Below are positions 41,198 through 49,711 of a stretch of 60,235 nt of DNA, in pieces. The translations under genes were made by a program, and so were the position numbers. Position 1 is the stretch's first letter. The number at the start of each line of letters is the position of its first letter. The notes under the pieces are model-generated. The model worked only from the letters and a program-made list of their open reading frames with translations. It ran no database searches and had not been told where the DNA came from. Source of the stretch: Embleya scabrispora DSM 41855 (lineage in GTDB: Bacteria > Actinomycetota > Actinomycetes > Streptomycetales > Streptomycetaceae). The stretch is taken from NCBI RefSeq assembly GCF_000372745.1, contig NZ_KB889696.1, positions 1 to 60,235 of the forward strand. Direction: 5' to 3'.

Positions 41198-42192
41198 CAG
41201 AACACCCGGTTCATGTACTGCTCGGCGGGCTCGTCCGGCTCACCGGTGTGCCGCCAGCCCTTGATGAAGCCCGCGACCGTGCCCCAGCCCTTGCTGGTGA
41301 TCTCCGCCGCGTCCCGCTCGGCGTCGGGCATCCACTCCGCCCGCACCCGCATGCCCACCCGGATCTCGGACACCGGGATGTCCAGGATCTGCTGCTGCGC
41401 GATCACCATCTCGTCGCCTTCGAGCACGACGGAGGCACGCGCGAACGGCTCGGTCTCCTTCTGGCCGGGATACGGCGTCGGCGTGATGATCGTGTAGTTG
41501 GAGACCACACCGCGGTCGGGCAGCACCTCGTCCAGCTCGGGTCCGAGCAGGATGGCGTCCACCGAGCAGTAACCGCGGCCCAGGAAGACCCGGTTGCACT
41601 GCGGGCAGCGCTGCCCGGTCAGTCGGCCGGCCCGCAGGTTGTTCGCGTAGCGGACGAGCGTGGGCGAGAGCACGTCGGTGTAGGTGATCTTGGAGAAGTA
41701 CTCCATGGTCGTGACGTCCTGCGCCTCGCCGGGCTCGCCCTCGGGGCTGTCGGCGTGCTCGCCGGGGACGAAGCAGACGATGTCGTCGATCCGGCCGACC
41801 GGCTCGTCGCGCCAGCGCGGGGCGACGCGCATGCCGGTGTGCACCGCGTCCTCGCTGCCCGCGTCGAGCACGTGCACGAGGTCGGTGTCGGCGCCGTCCA
41901 GGCGTACCAGGACGAAGGCGAACGGCCGGTCCAGCGGGTGCGATTCGATCGGCTCGGCGACCCACGTCCAGGACCGGACGGTGCCCGCCGGACCCACCTC
42001 GACGAAGTCGTGCGCGAGCTCGTTCCCGGTCTCCGGGTCGTACTCCATGGGCGGCACGATCACCCGCTCACCGGACCGGATCCCGACGATCCGACGGGCG
42101 GTCAGCTCCGAGAAGAAGCGACCCATGACCGGTCCGAGTGTGCGCTTGTAAGGGAACTGGATAGTACTGACGGTCTGTGTCGACACGGTCAT
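41197..42192 (-). CDS. OB-fold/zinc-ribbon (DUF35) protein, Rv3521-like
   Basis: 331 residues. The C-terminal half is a DUF35 module: a zinc ribbon (GQRCPQCNRVFLGRGYCSVD, three Cys, the fourth ligand position being Asp) and an OB fold (GVVSNYTIITPTPYPGQKET ... DEMVIAQQQILDIPVSEIRV). The N-terminal half (FPYKRTLGPVMGRFFSELTA) is specific to this Rv3521-like group. DUF35 proteins activate thiolase-fold partners for CoA-ester chemistry. ATG 42192 has GAGAGG directly adjacent; a GTG two codons on (42186) has better spacing and may be the true start. It leads the leftward operon. Confidence 0.88.
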   Translation of the reverse strand: MTVSTQTVSTIQFPYKRTLGPVMGRFFSELTARRIVGIRSGERVIVPPMEYDPETGNELAHDFVEVGPAGTVRSWTWVAEPIESHPLDRPFAFVLVRLDGADTDLVHVLDAGSEDAVHTGMRVAPRWRDEPVGRIDDIVCFVPGEHADSPEGEPGEAQDVTTMEYFSKITYTDVLSPTLVRYANNLRAGRLTGQRCPQCNRVFLGRGYCSVDAILLGPELDEVLPDRGVVSNYTIITPTPYPGQKETEPFARASVVLEGDEMVIAQQQILDIPVSEIRVGMRVRAEWMPDAERDAAEITSKGWGTVAGFIKGWRHTGEPDEPAEQYMNRVF

Positions 42193-42237
42193 CCTCTCGG
42201 CCTGGGAACGAGGTCGGCCACCGGCCGAACGATAGGT

Positions 42238-42250
42238 AAGGTTCCTTGAC
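42238..42250. promoter_or_regulatory. Second copy of the AAGGTTCCTTGAC box
   Basis: AAGGTTCCTTGAC lies between the divergent OB-fold and acyl-CoA synthetase genes; it differs by one base from the left arm of the 38804-38838 repeat, and GAGGTCAA follows as an imperfect right half. Likely a binding site of the same regulator. Confidence 0.65.
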
Positions 42251-42371
42251 GAGGTCAATGGATGGCGAAAACATGTTCTCGCATGTCGTATGTCGATGCC
42301 TTCGGTACTCGGCATGCGCCACGGTCCACCACGATCGGCCACCATCCGCCATCTCCGAGGGGAAGCCGCAG

Positions 42372-43955
42372 ATGTCGTACGACCTGCCCGCCGCGCTGCA
42401 CCGCCCGGTATTCGTCCCCGATCTGCTCCTGCACGCACTGACCAGGCACGCCGACAAGCCCGCGATGTACATCGGCGACCGCGTCTTGACGGCCGGTCGG
42501 GTGCGCGACGAGATCAGCCGATACCAACAGGCGTACGCGTCGCTGGGTGTGGTCAAGGGCACCATGGTCTCGGTGCTGTCCGCGAACCGGCCCGAGGTGT
42601 TGTTCGCGACCGGCTGCAACATGCTGACCGGCTGTCGCGCGACGCCGCTGCATCCGATGGGCTCGCTGGAGGATCACGCGTACGTACTGGCCGACGCCGG
42701 CGTCGAGGCGCTGATCTACGACCCGGGGCCGTACGGCGAGCGGGCCGCGGCGCTCAAGGAGCGGCTGCCGCACCTGAAGTTGCTGGCGTTCGGACCGGAT
42801 TCGGGTGACCTGGGCACGGATCTGCTCGCGCTGGCCGCGAAGTTCGAGCCGGGGGTGCTCACGCCGCCGGAGGTGAGCGCCGAGGACGTCTCGGGCTACG
42901 CGTACACCGGCGGGACCACCGGTCGGCCCAAGGGCGTGATGTCCACCTACCGCTCCGGAGTGACCCTGCCGACCGTGCAACTCGCCGAGTGGGACTGGCC
43001 GGACGAGGTGCGCTTCCTGGTGGCGACGCCGCTGTCGCACGCGGGCATGTCGGCGTTCATCCCCACGCTGCTGCGTGGCGGTTCGATCGTGGTGCTGCCG
43101 CACTTCGATCCGAAGCAGGTGCTCGCGGCGATCGAGAAGTATCGGATCACCGCGACGATGCTGGTGCCGACGATGTTGTACGTGCTCCTGGATCACCCCG
43201 ACCTGGACAAGTACGACCTGTCCAGCCTGGAGACCGTGTTCTACGGTGCCTCCGCGATGTCGCCGGCGCGGTTGAAGGAGGGCATCGAGCGGCTGGGGCC
43301 GATCTTCTTCCAGTACTACGGCCAGGCCGAGTGCCCGATGACGATCACGGTCATGCGCCGGGACGAGCACGACCCGAACGACCCGGCGCGGCTTGCCTCG
43401 TGCGGTCGGCCGGTGCCGTTCCTGACGGTGAAGCTGCTCGACGAGGACCTGAACGAGGTGCCCCAGGGCGAGCCGGGCGAGATCTGCGTACGCGGTCCGC
43501 TGGTGATGGCCGGCTACCTCAACAAGCCCGAGCAGACCGAAGAGGCGTTGCGTGGTGGGTGGTTGCACACCGGCGACATCGCCCGGGCGGACCCGGACGG
43601 GTTCCTGACCATCGTGGACCGCAAAAAGGACATGATCATCACCGGCGGCTTCAACGTCTTCCCGCGTGAGGTGGAGGACGTGATCTCGGCCCATCCGGCG
43701 GTGGCCGCGGTCGCGGTGGTCGGGGTGCCGGACGACAAGTGGGGCGAGGCGGTCAAGGCGGTCGTGGTGCTGAGGCCCGGACACGAGGTGGATCCGGCCG
43801 AGCTGATCGCGCTGGTGAAGGAGCGCAAGGGCGCGGTACAGGCGCCCAAGTCGATCGACTTCGCCGACACGATTCCGCTGTCGCCGCTGGGCAAGCCGGA
43901 CAAGAAGACGCTGCGGGCGCGGTATTGGGGCGAGGGTGGGCGGCAGGTGAACTGA
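42372..43955 (+). CDS. Acyl-CoA synthetase (FadD type)
   Basis: 527 residues, an ANL-family fatty-acid or sterol-side-chain CoA ligase. Motifs: YTGGTTGRPKG (178-188, P-loop), YYGQAECPMT, GWLHTGDIA, DRKKDMIITGGFNVFPREVE and the C-terminal lysine in PLSPLGKPDKK. Close in type to FadD19/FadD17-like enzymes of steroid clusters. It activates the substrate with ATP and CoA for the Ltp/flavoprotein steps. ATG 42372 follows GAGGGGAAG at 9 bases; the upstream frame has no other ribosome site. Divergent from the OB-fold gene with the shared box between them. Confidence 0.93.
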   Translation: MSYDLPAALHRPVFVPDLLLHALTRHADKPAMYIGDRVLTAGRVRDEISRYQQAYASLGVVKGTMVSVLSANRPEVLFATGCNMLTGCRATPLHPMGSLEDHAYVLADAGVEALIYDPGPYGERAAALKERLPHLKLLAFGPDSGDLGTDLLALAAKFEPGVLTPPEVSAEDVSGYAYTGGTTGRPKGVMSTYRSGVTLPTVQLAEWDWPDEVRFLVATPLSHAGMSAFIPTLLRGGSIVVLPHFDPKQVLAAIEKYRITATMLVPTMLYVLLDHPDLDKYDLSSLETVFYGASAMSPARLKEGIERLGPIFFQYYGQAECPMTITVMRRDEHDPNDPARLASCGRPVPFLTVKLLDEDLNEVPQGEPGEICVRGPLVMAGYLNKPEQTEEALRGGWLHTGDIARADPDGFLTIVDRKKDMIITGGFNVFPREVEDVISAHPAVAAVAVVGVPDDKWGEAVKAVVVLRPGHEVDPAELIALVKERKGAVQAPKSIDFADTIPLSPLGKPDKKTLRARYWGEGGRQVN

Positions 43956-44141
43956 GGGGCGGAGCTGCGGCTCCCGGTCGGCGGCCCCGGTCGGCGGCTC
44001 GTGCCTGCGGGTGGCGCACGGCGTACGGCGCACCGCGCGCGCGTCGCGGTGGTCGGCCCGTGTCCGGGGCGGCGGCCGGGCTGTCGCCGGCTGGGAGCTT
44101 TTCCCCATGTCGCGGTTGTGGTGCGGGGATGCCGCGGAGGG

Positions 44142-44903
44142 TCAGCTCGCGAGTTCGGTGAGGGCGGCCTCCCAGGTGCGGGTGCCGACGGTGGCGCCTT
44201 CCAGGGTCAGGTTCTCGCCGGCGCGGTAGGCGCGGCCGGCCTTTCCCGGGAAGCGGACCGGCAGCTTCGGGCGACGCTTGCCGTTGGCCGTGAGGTAGCT
44301 GCCGATCGCCTCGCCCATCGTGTAGACCTTCGGCCCCGCCAGGTCCGGCACCAGGCCGGCCGGCTCGCCGAGAGTCAACTCGACCATGCGCTCGGCCACA
44401 TCGCGCACGTCCACCGGCTGGAGGCGGACCCCGCCGGGGACCGGGACGACGGGCAGCTTCGTCATCTTGCCCATCACGGTCAGCATCAGCTGGTGGAACT
44501 GGGCGGCGCGCAGCGTGGTCCACGGCAGGCCCGACTCGGCCACCGCCTGCTCGGCGCCCAGCTTGGCCTTGAAGTAGCCCAGCGGGACGCGGTCGGCGCC
44601 GATCACCGAGATGTAGACCAGGTGCCGTACGTCGGCGTCCTTCGCGGCCCGGACCAGGTTGCGGGTGGCCTCGTCGTCGCCCTTGGGGCCGCCCGCCAGG
44701 TGCAGGATGGTGTCCACCCCGGCGACGGCGGCTTCGACACCCTCGTTCTTGAGCAGGTCGGCGGTCACGTACTCGACGCCTTCCTGGGCGGCGCCCCCGG
44801 TGCGGCTGAGTACCCGAACGTTGTTGCCCGCGTCGCGCAGCATCGGGACGACCAAGCGGCCCAGCGTGCCCGTACCACCGGTGACCAGGATCGACTTCGT
44901 CAT
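44142..44903 (-). CDS. NAD(P)-binding reductase (NmrA/SDR a5-like)
   Basis: 253 residues. The Rossmann start ILVTGGTGTLGRLVVPMLRD carries TGGTGTLG (NAD(P) binding); the YISVIGADRVPLGYFKAKLGA segment has the Y-x3-K-type pair in the atypical SDR form; LQPVDVRDVAERMVELTLGE is typical of NmrA-like quinone/azoreductase-type proteins. Probable oxidoreductase or regulator of redox state; substrate unknown. ATG 44903 follows GGGAG at 7 bases. Convergent with the acyl-CoA synthetase gene, 186 bases apart. Confidence 0.88.
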   Translation of the reverse strand: MTKSILVTGGTGTLGRLVVPMLRDAGNNVRVLSRTGGAAQEGVEYVTADLLKNEGVEAAVAGVDTILHLAGGPKGDDEATRNLVRAAKDADVRHLVYISVIGADRVPLGYFKAKLGAEQAVAESGLPWTTLRAAQFHQLMLTVMGKMTKLPVVPVPGGVRLQPVDVRDVAERMVELTLGEPAGLVPDLAGPKVYTMGEAIGSYLTANGKRRPKLPVRFPGKAGRAYRAGENLTLEGATVGTRTWEAALTELAS

Positions 44904-45376
44904 GACTTGCTCCCGTTGTTCGGACCGGGTCTTCGTTTCGGTTCCCGGTCTCTTCGTCGGGGCCCTTGGTGGGCTCCTGCTTCCCTGACGGACGGGCCGA
45001 AAAAAGTGTGACGGGCGGGTGGGGAAGCTTTTTGCGAGCGCTGTCGGAAGGCGCGGGACCGGTCTGCGGGTGGCGGTGTGGCGGGTGTCGGGCCGGGTGC
45101 GGTGGGCGAGCGCGTGGCGGCGTGAGGGGCTCGTTGGCCTGCGGCATGCCGGATTGGGCGGTACTTCGCGCGGAGACGACTGAGGTCCAGCTTCTCTTGG
45201 CTGCTCGCGGCCTGGGCCCATGGACGCGATCCTGGTGACCCACACGTTGCTCGGATCACGCATGCGAGGACGAGGGCCGAGCGGCCTCGTTCGAGTCGCC
45301 GTCCACAGGGCCGTCGGGGTCGCGTCCGGGATTGTCCACAGGCTGTGCATGAAGAGTGTGGTTCGGGTTCGATCCG
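44904..45376. other. Intergenic region with two TTGTCCACA-like boxes
   Basis: About 470 bases between the reductase and phosphotransferase genes. It carries the reductase promoter and, near 45299-45340, two 9-mers (CCGTCCACA and TTGTCCACA) that match the Streptomyces DnaA-box form. No gene recognised. Confidence 0.45.
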
Positions 45377-45414
45377 CGGCGAGCGGAGGTTGTCGTCGTG
45401 ACCTCCGCTCGCCG
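45377..45414 (-). terminator. Terminator after the phosphotransferase gene
   Basis: CGGCGAGCGGAGGT / ACCTCCGCTCGCCG, a 14-bp stem with 10-base loop, 20 bases after the stop of the leftward gene ending at 45435. Confidence 0.8.
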
Positions 45415-45434
45415 GTGGGTGCGGTGGGTGCGGT

Positions 45435-46211
45435 TCAGCCCGCGATGGGTGGTTCGACCAGGCTGATCCACCAGGTGTCGCGGCCGTCGGTGTGGCCGAT
45501 CATCGCCTCCGCGAGTGCTCGGCGGGCGGTGAGGGCTGTGCGGCGCCAGTCGGGGAATCGCCACATCCAGCGACGGATCTCGCCGAGGTCGTGGCCCTCG
45601 TGATGGAGCGCCGCGCCCAGGTGGCCGATCTCCGCCCACCGTGGGCCCAGCGCCACCTGGCCCCAGTCCACGACGGAGAGTCGGCCGTCGGATCGGATGA
45701 TCATGTTGGCCGAGGTCAGGTCCGTGTGCAGGAGGCGGTTGCCGCACAGCGGGCCGGTCCGGGTGGCGGGGAGGTGTTCCCGCAGCCGGCCGACGAGCGT
45801 GGGCAGCCCGGCGCTGCGGCCGGGTTGGATGCGCCCGATGCGGTCCACGACCCCGACCACCTGGGCCATGTCGGGCGAGCGGAGACACAGCCGTACGGGG
45901 CGACCCTCGACGTGCTCGAAGACGAGGACCCGCCACCCGTCGACCGCGCCGTGGTGCAACAGGCGCGGAGACAGGATGCCCGTGACGGCACTCGCCGCGA
46001 TCTCGCTGGTCTGGGCCCGGGCGGACAGGGGGGCGGTGGCCTCTTCGGCGGCTTTGACGAACACGAGGCCGGTGGGGGTGGTGACGGACGCGGCGAAGGA
46101 ACTGGTGTGGGGTCCGGTGACGGGTTCGACGGCGTGCACGGGGCCGACGGTCTTCTCGACGAATTCGGTGACCTGATAGGGCAGTTCCCGCCATGCGTAG
46201 CGCCTGGTCAC
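45435..46211 (-). CDS. Aminoglycoside-phosphotransferase-fold kinase
   Basis: 258 residues. APH/ChoK-type kinase: LVFEHVEGRPVRLC (hinge), LLHTDLTSANMIIRSDGR (catalytic H-x-D-x4-N) and LSVVDWGQVALGP (Mg-binding DWG), then a helical end (HDLGEIRRWMWRFPDWR). It would phosphorylate a small hydroxylated molecule; resistance is not implied. GTG 46211 follows GGGAGG at 5 bases and overlaps the stop of the 109-residue gene by 4 bases (GTGA), so the two are translated together. Longer upstream frame rejected. Confidence 0.85.
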   Translation of the reverse strand: MTRRYAWRELPYQVTEFVEKTVGPVHAVEPVTGPHTSSFAASVTTPTGLVFVKAAEEATAPLSARAQTSEIAASAVTGILSPRLLHHGAVDGWRVLVFEHVEGRPVRLCLRSPDMAQVVGVVDRIGRIQPGRSAGLPTLVGRLREHLPATRTGPLCGNRLLHTDLTSANMIIRSDGRLSVVDWGQVALGPRWAEIGHLGAALHHEGHDLGEIRRWMWRFPDWRRTALTARRALAEAMIGHTDGRDTWWISLVEPPIAG

Positions 46212-46537
46212 ATCGCCTCCCGCATGGTCTCGCCACCGGGCGCGATGGGCACCGAAAGCGGACGACCCACAGCGCACCCGAACTCGTCGACGCGCCGCAA
46301 CTGCCTTGTCAATGCCGTGAGTTCGGCGTCCAGGTCGAGCACGACCAGATGACCGATCGGACACAGGTACGGCGACCGCCCCACCTGCTGCGGCTGCACG
46401 ACGGCGACGCGCTCCGAGGCTGCGGGAAGCGCAACGATCGTCCCGTCGGGCAACTCGGCGTGCTCATCGACGTGCCGGACACGCGAGCCGACACGGATCG
46501 GCAACTGCCCCTCGGCTGGATATTCTTGAATCTCCAT
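46208..46537 (-). CDS. Unknown small protein coupled to the phosphotransferase gene
   Basis: 109 residues, no membrane segment. The N-terminal part (EYPAEGQLPIRVGSRVRHVD, DGTIVALPAASERVAVVQP) looks like a small beta-barrel (SH3-like) and includes LCPIGHLVVLDLDAELTALT. I recognise no family. The ATG at 46537 follows GAGG at 6 bases. Its 4-base overlap with the kinase gene strongly suggests that the two proteins work together. Confidence 0.75.
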   Translation of the reverse strand: MEIQEYPAEGQLPIRVGSRVRHVDEHAELPDGTIVALPAASERVAVVQPQQVGRSPYLCPIGHLVVLDLDAELTALTRQLRRVDEFGCAVGRPLSVPIAPGGETMREAM

Positions 46538-46562
46538 CACTGCCTCACGGTGGATAGATGGC

Positions 46563-46609
46563 GACAGCGGCCGGGCTCACGGCTGGAATCGAGAACCCCG
46601 GCCGCTGTC
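46563..46609 (-). terminator. Hairpin downstream of the 84-residue gene
   Basis: GACAGCGGCCGGG / CCCGGCCGCTGTC, 13-bp perfect stem with a 21-base loop, between two leftward small genes. Confidence 0.6.
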
Positions 46610-46680
46610 TGGAAATGGAGCGACGGTGTGGATCGCCACCCGGCCGGCACTTGATACCGGCGCTCCTCTCCTCGGCTCAA

Positions 46681-46935
46681 TCAGCCTGAGGTAAAAGGGC
46701 CGACCGGCGGCGTGTACAAGGCAGCTACGGCTACCTCCGTCTCCAAGATCTCGACATCGAGCAGCCGGGTCCGGAAGCACGTGCCACCAGGCGTCCGAGC
46801 AACCACGAGCAGCTCCGTCGATGACACGCAGATGCCACACAAACCGGATCTGCCATCCCGAATCCAGGCACCGGGGTGCCTGCACAGGTGCGCGTAAACA
46901 CCTGCTGCGTCAGCTGGTTGGGGAGTCTCAGCCAC
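46681..46935 (-). CDS. Unknown 84-residue Cys-containing protein
   Basis: GTG 46935 is preceded by GGGAGG at 9 bases and opens a frame of 84 residues (MAETPQPADAAGVYAHLCRH ...). It has four Cys, including LCGIC, and a hydrophobic stretch SSTELLVVAR; no membrane helix or signal peptide. Third positions are only moderately G/C, like its neighbours. I recognise no family. It is divergent from the XRE gene, which may regulate it. Confidence 0.5.
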   Translation of the reverse strand: MAETPQPADAAGVYAHLCRHPGAWIRDGRSGLCGICVSSTELLVVARTPGGTCFRTRLLDVEILETEVAVAALYTPPVGPFTSG

Positions 46936-47115
46936 AGGAAATGGCCTCCCGTCAGAGCAAGGAGAAGTACGACCAAAGAGGGGTGAGGTCACCACATGTA
47001 GCGAATCGCTCACATGCAGGCTTGCATGCAAATATCGTTGCATCAAGGCGTCGCAACCCAGTGCGTACGCCCGCGAGTTCCAAGCGTGGCAGTCGCGTGA
47101 TGCATGGGAGCAGGC
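46936..47115. promoter_or_regulatory. Divergent promoter region of the XRE gene
   Basis: 180 bases, AT-richer than average. Around 47013-47046 there is a cluster of palindromic TTGCATGCAA (47022-47031) and related TGCAT elements (GCAGGCTTGCATGC, GTTGCAT), a likely operator for the adjacent XRE regulator. Confidence 0.45.
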
Positions 47116-47943
47116 ATGAGGAAACCGCCGCGTGGCATCGCCGCAGAGTTGCGCCGCCTACGTCTTGAGGCCGGACGACGAATCGAAGACGTGGCTTCGG
47201 ATGTCGGCTGGAACAAGAGCAGCGTGTCCCGGCTGGAAACAGGCGTAACTCCCGTTCAACCCCGGCATGTGGCCGAGCTTGCCGGTCCCCTGCGCCTGAC
47301 TCCAGTCGCGCAGATGCGCTTGGAGCGGATGCTCGGCATCGTGCGTGAGCCAGACCAATGGTGGGTGAGGTACCACGAAGTGCTGAGTGACAGGTACGAA
47401 GAACTCATCTACCTGGAGTCTCGGGCACGAAGCATCGATGTCGCGTCCACGCTCGTTCCCGGTCCGATGCAATGCGAGGGCTACGCGCGAGCGACGATGA
47501 TGCGATCGGCATTCGTTCCCGATCCCGATGACGCCGAGATGCTCCTGGAAGTGCGACTTCAACGCCGCCAGGTCATCACGAATGGAAGTGCACAGATGGC
47601 TGTGACACTGTCGGAAGCGGCCCTTTGGCAGCGTTTCTGTGGACCGGTAGCCTTGCAAGCGCAGTTGCATCATTTGGTGGAACTCAGTCGACTCGACAAC
47701 GTCAGCCTCCGCATCGTGCCGTTCGACGCACTGATCGCCCCGTCGTTGGGCCCAATCACCGTGCTGACGCTTCCCGAAGCCGACTCCACCGTTGCACACG
47801 TGGAGTACGAAGGCGGATCACAACTGCTCAAGGATGCTCGAAGCATCAAACGGTATCGCCGCAGTCTTGAGTACGTTCGACTCGCCGCCGCAACCGAGGA
47901 CGAGTCGCGACAGATGATCCTGAAGAGATTGGACGTTCTTTGA
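47116..47943 (+). CDS. XRE-family regulator with DUF5753
   Basis: 275 residues. N-terminal XRE HTH (LRRLRLEAGRRIEDVASDVG, WNKSSVSRLETGV) and a DUF5753 domain (about residues 85-265; YLESRARSIDVASTLVPGPM, VRLQRRQVITNGSAQMAVTL, VSLRIVPFDALIAPSLGPIT). Family members in Streptomyces are paired with DUF397 proteins and control development or antibiotic genes. ATG 47116 follows GGGAG at 6 bases. Its stop overlaps the DUF397 start by 4 bases (TTGA). Third-position GC is lower than in core genes. Confidence 0.92.
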   Translation: MRKPPRGIAAELRRLRLEAGRRIEDVASDVGWNKSSVSRLETGVTPVQPRHVAELAGPLRLTPVAQMRLERMLGIVREPDQWWVRYHEVLSDRYEELIYLESRARSIDVASTLVPGPMQCEGYARATMMRSAFVPDPDDAEMLLEVRLQRRQVITNGSAQMAVTLSEAALWQRFCGPVALQAQLHHLVELSRLDNVSLRIVPFDALIAPSLGPITVLTLPEADSTVAHVEYEGGSQLLKDARSIKRYRRSLEYVRLAAATEDESRQMILKRLDVL

Positions 47944-48122
47944 GCACGGTCGAGACGTACACGTGGCGAAAGAGTCAGCGTTCGGCGCACAACGATGCGT
48001 GTGTGGAGGTCGCACCGCTACCCGCCAAGACCGGCATACGCGACACCAAAAACCGAAGTCTCGGCCACCTCGAAATCGCCCGCACCGCATGGGTCGAACT
48101 CGTACGCGCGCTCAAAGCCTGA
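47940..48122 (+). CDS. DUF397 protein
   Basis: 60 residues: TYTWRKSQRSAHNDACVEVA (the (W/S)xKSxxS motif followed by CVEVA) and the end RTAWVELVRALKA, the standard DUF397 form. The start is TTG 47940, overlapping the XRE stop as TTGA. DUF397 proteins bind or antagonise their XRE partner (as in BldB-linked pairs); so this is probably a regulator-antiregulator pair. Confidence 0.9.
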   Translation: MSTVETYTWRKSQRSAHNDACVEVAPLPAKTGIRDTKNRSLGHLEIARTAWVELVRALKA

Positions 48123-48392
48123 CCGTCGAAGGTCGATCCGCTTACAGCGGCAGCGGCGAACACACCGACGCGGCAAGGTGGTTCGTCTCGGTCTGCGTTC
48201 GACGGGTGTGGCTTCCGGTGACCCTTCGGGACGGGCTTGCGGTGTCGGGAGAGCGGGAGTAGGGGCCGAACGGCTGCTATCGTCCGCGATTGGTCCGCCA
48301 CCCCAGACGTGGGCCCAGTCCCGGCGCAGTCAGATTGGTGCTCTTTCGTGGATAGCGACGTCAACCGCCCCTTGGGCGGCCCCGGTTCGACC

Positions 48393-49541
48393 ATGCGCCT
48401 CGTCGTCACCGGAGGCGGGACCGGCGGCCACACCTATCCCGCGCTCACCACCGTGCGTGCGCTTCAGGCCAGGCTCGCGGCCACCGGCGGGACGCTGGAT
48501 GTCCTGTGGGTCGGGACGGCCGACAGCCTGGAAGCCCGTGTCGCGGCCGGCGCCGGAATCCGGTTCGCCTCCGTCGCGACCGGCAAGATCCGCCGCTCCG
48601 CCAATCCGCTGAAGATGATCTCCCCGGCCAACATCAAGGACATGGTCCGCGTACCGCTCGGCGTCCTCCAGGCCCGCCGGATCATCTCCGGCTTCCGTCC
48701 CGACGTCGTACTCGCCACAGGCGGCTATGTCGCCGTCCCGGTCGGCCTCGCCGCCCGATTGACCCGTCGCCCCCTGGTGGTCCACGAGCAGACGGTCCGA
48801 CTGGGCCTGGCCAACCGGTCACTCGCCCGCCGGGCGACACGCGTTGCCGTGTCCTCCGAATCGACCCTGCCGCTTCTCCCCGAGGCGGCCCGGGCGACGG
48901 CCGTCGTCACCGGCAATCCGGTTCGGCCCGAAGTGCTGTCCGGGCAGGCGGACAAGGCGGTCCAAGTCCTGGGCCTGGCAGGCTTCGACCGGGACCGCCC
49001 CACCGTCTACGTCACCGGTGGAGCACAGGGATCGCAACAGATCAACACCCTGGTACGCGACATCCTGCCGTGGCTGCTGTCGCACGCCAACGTCATCCAC
49101 CAGTGCGGCCCGGCCAACCTGGCCGACCTGCAACAGCACACCGCGACGCTCTCCGCCGACCTCGCCCCTCGCTACCTGCTGACCGGCTACGTGGGCCCGG
49201 AACTGCCCGACGTACTCGCCCTGGCCGACGTGGTGATCTCCCGAAGCGGCGCGGGCACGCTCGCCGAACTCACCGCGCTGGGCAAGGCCGCCGTCTTCGT
49301 CCCGCTGGCCACCTCCGCGGGCAACGAACAGGCGCACAACGCCCGCCACCTGCACGACGCCGGCGCAGCCGCGGCTCTGCTCGGCGAAGCCACCCCGCAA
49401 GCCCTGCGCGACGCCGTGGAACCCCTGCTCACGAATCCCGACAGGCGCACCGAAATGGCCAGGCAGGCCCAAAAACACGGCCGCCCCGACGCCGCCGAGC
49501 GCTTGGCCGACGTCGTCCTGTCCGCCGCCGGTAACCGGTAG
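48393..49541 (+). CDS. MurG-like UDP-GlcNAc transferase paralogue
   Basis: 382 residues of the GT28 family. Glycine loops GGGTGGHTYPALTTVRAL (6-23) and ATGGYVAVPVGLAARL are present, then VHEQTVRLGLANRSLARRAT, VTGNPVRPEVL, YVTGGAQGSQQIN and the C-terminal donor site VVISRSGAGTLAELTALGKA. MurG makes lipid II from lipid I on the inner membrane leaflet. The essential murG belongs to the dcw cluster, which is not here, so this is a second copy or a specialised glycosyltransferase. ATG 48393 gives the normal start; the ribosome site is weak, and GTG 48348 is possible. Confidence 0.9.
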   Translation: MRLVVTGGGTGGHTYPALTTVRALQARLAATGGTLDVLWVGTADSLEARVAAGAGIRFASVATGKIRRSANPLKMISPANIKDMVRVPLGVLQARRIISGFRPDVVLATGGYVAVPVGLAARLTRRPLVVHEQTVRLGLANRSLARRATRVAVSSESTLPLLPEAARATAVVTGNPVRPEVLSGQADKAVQVLGLAGFDRDRPTVYVTGGAQGSQQINTLVRDILPWLLSHANVIHQCGPANLADLQQHTATLSADLAPRYLLTGYVGPELPDVLALADVVISRSGAGTLAELTALGKAAVFVPLATSAGNEQAHNARHLHDAGAAAALLGEATPQALRDAVEPLLTNPDRRTEMARQAQKHGRPDAAERLADVVLSAAGNR

Positions 49542-49711
49542 CAGTCCGGCCGCGATTCGCACGCCGGGCGGCCCACCATCAACACGCGCGCTTCGCGCAA
49601 TCCGTACCGTCACCGGGGCAATCGGCAACGCTCCACACCGGGACCGGGGGCCGAGATCCGGGTGACCTGTCGGCCCGGCGCTGGTCGGGTGCGGGCCTCA
49701 CGCCCTCGTGA

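Noticed and set aside
45299-45340. Two TTGTCCACA-like DnaA boxes
   Set aside because: Only two boxes 33 bases apart, no dnaA/dnaN genes nearby; not an origin.
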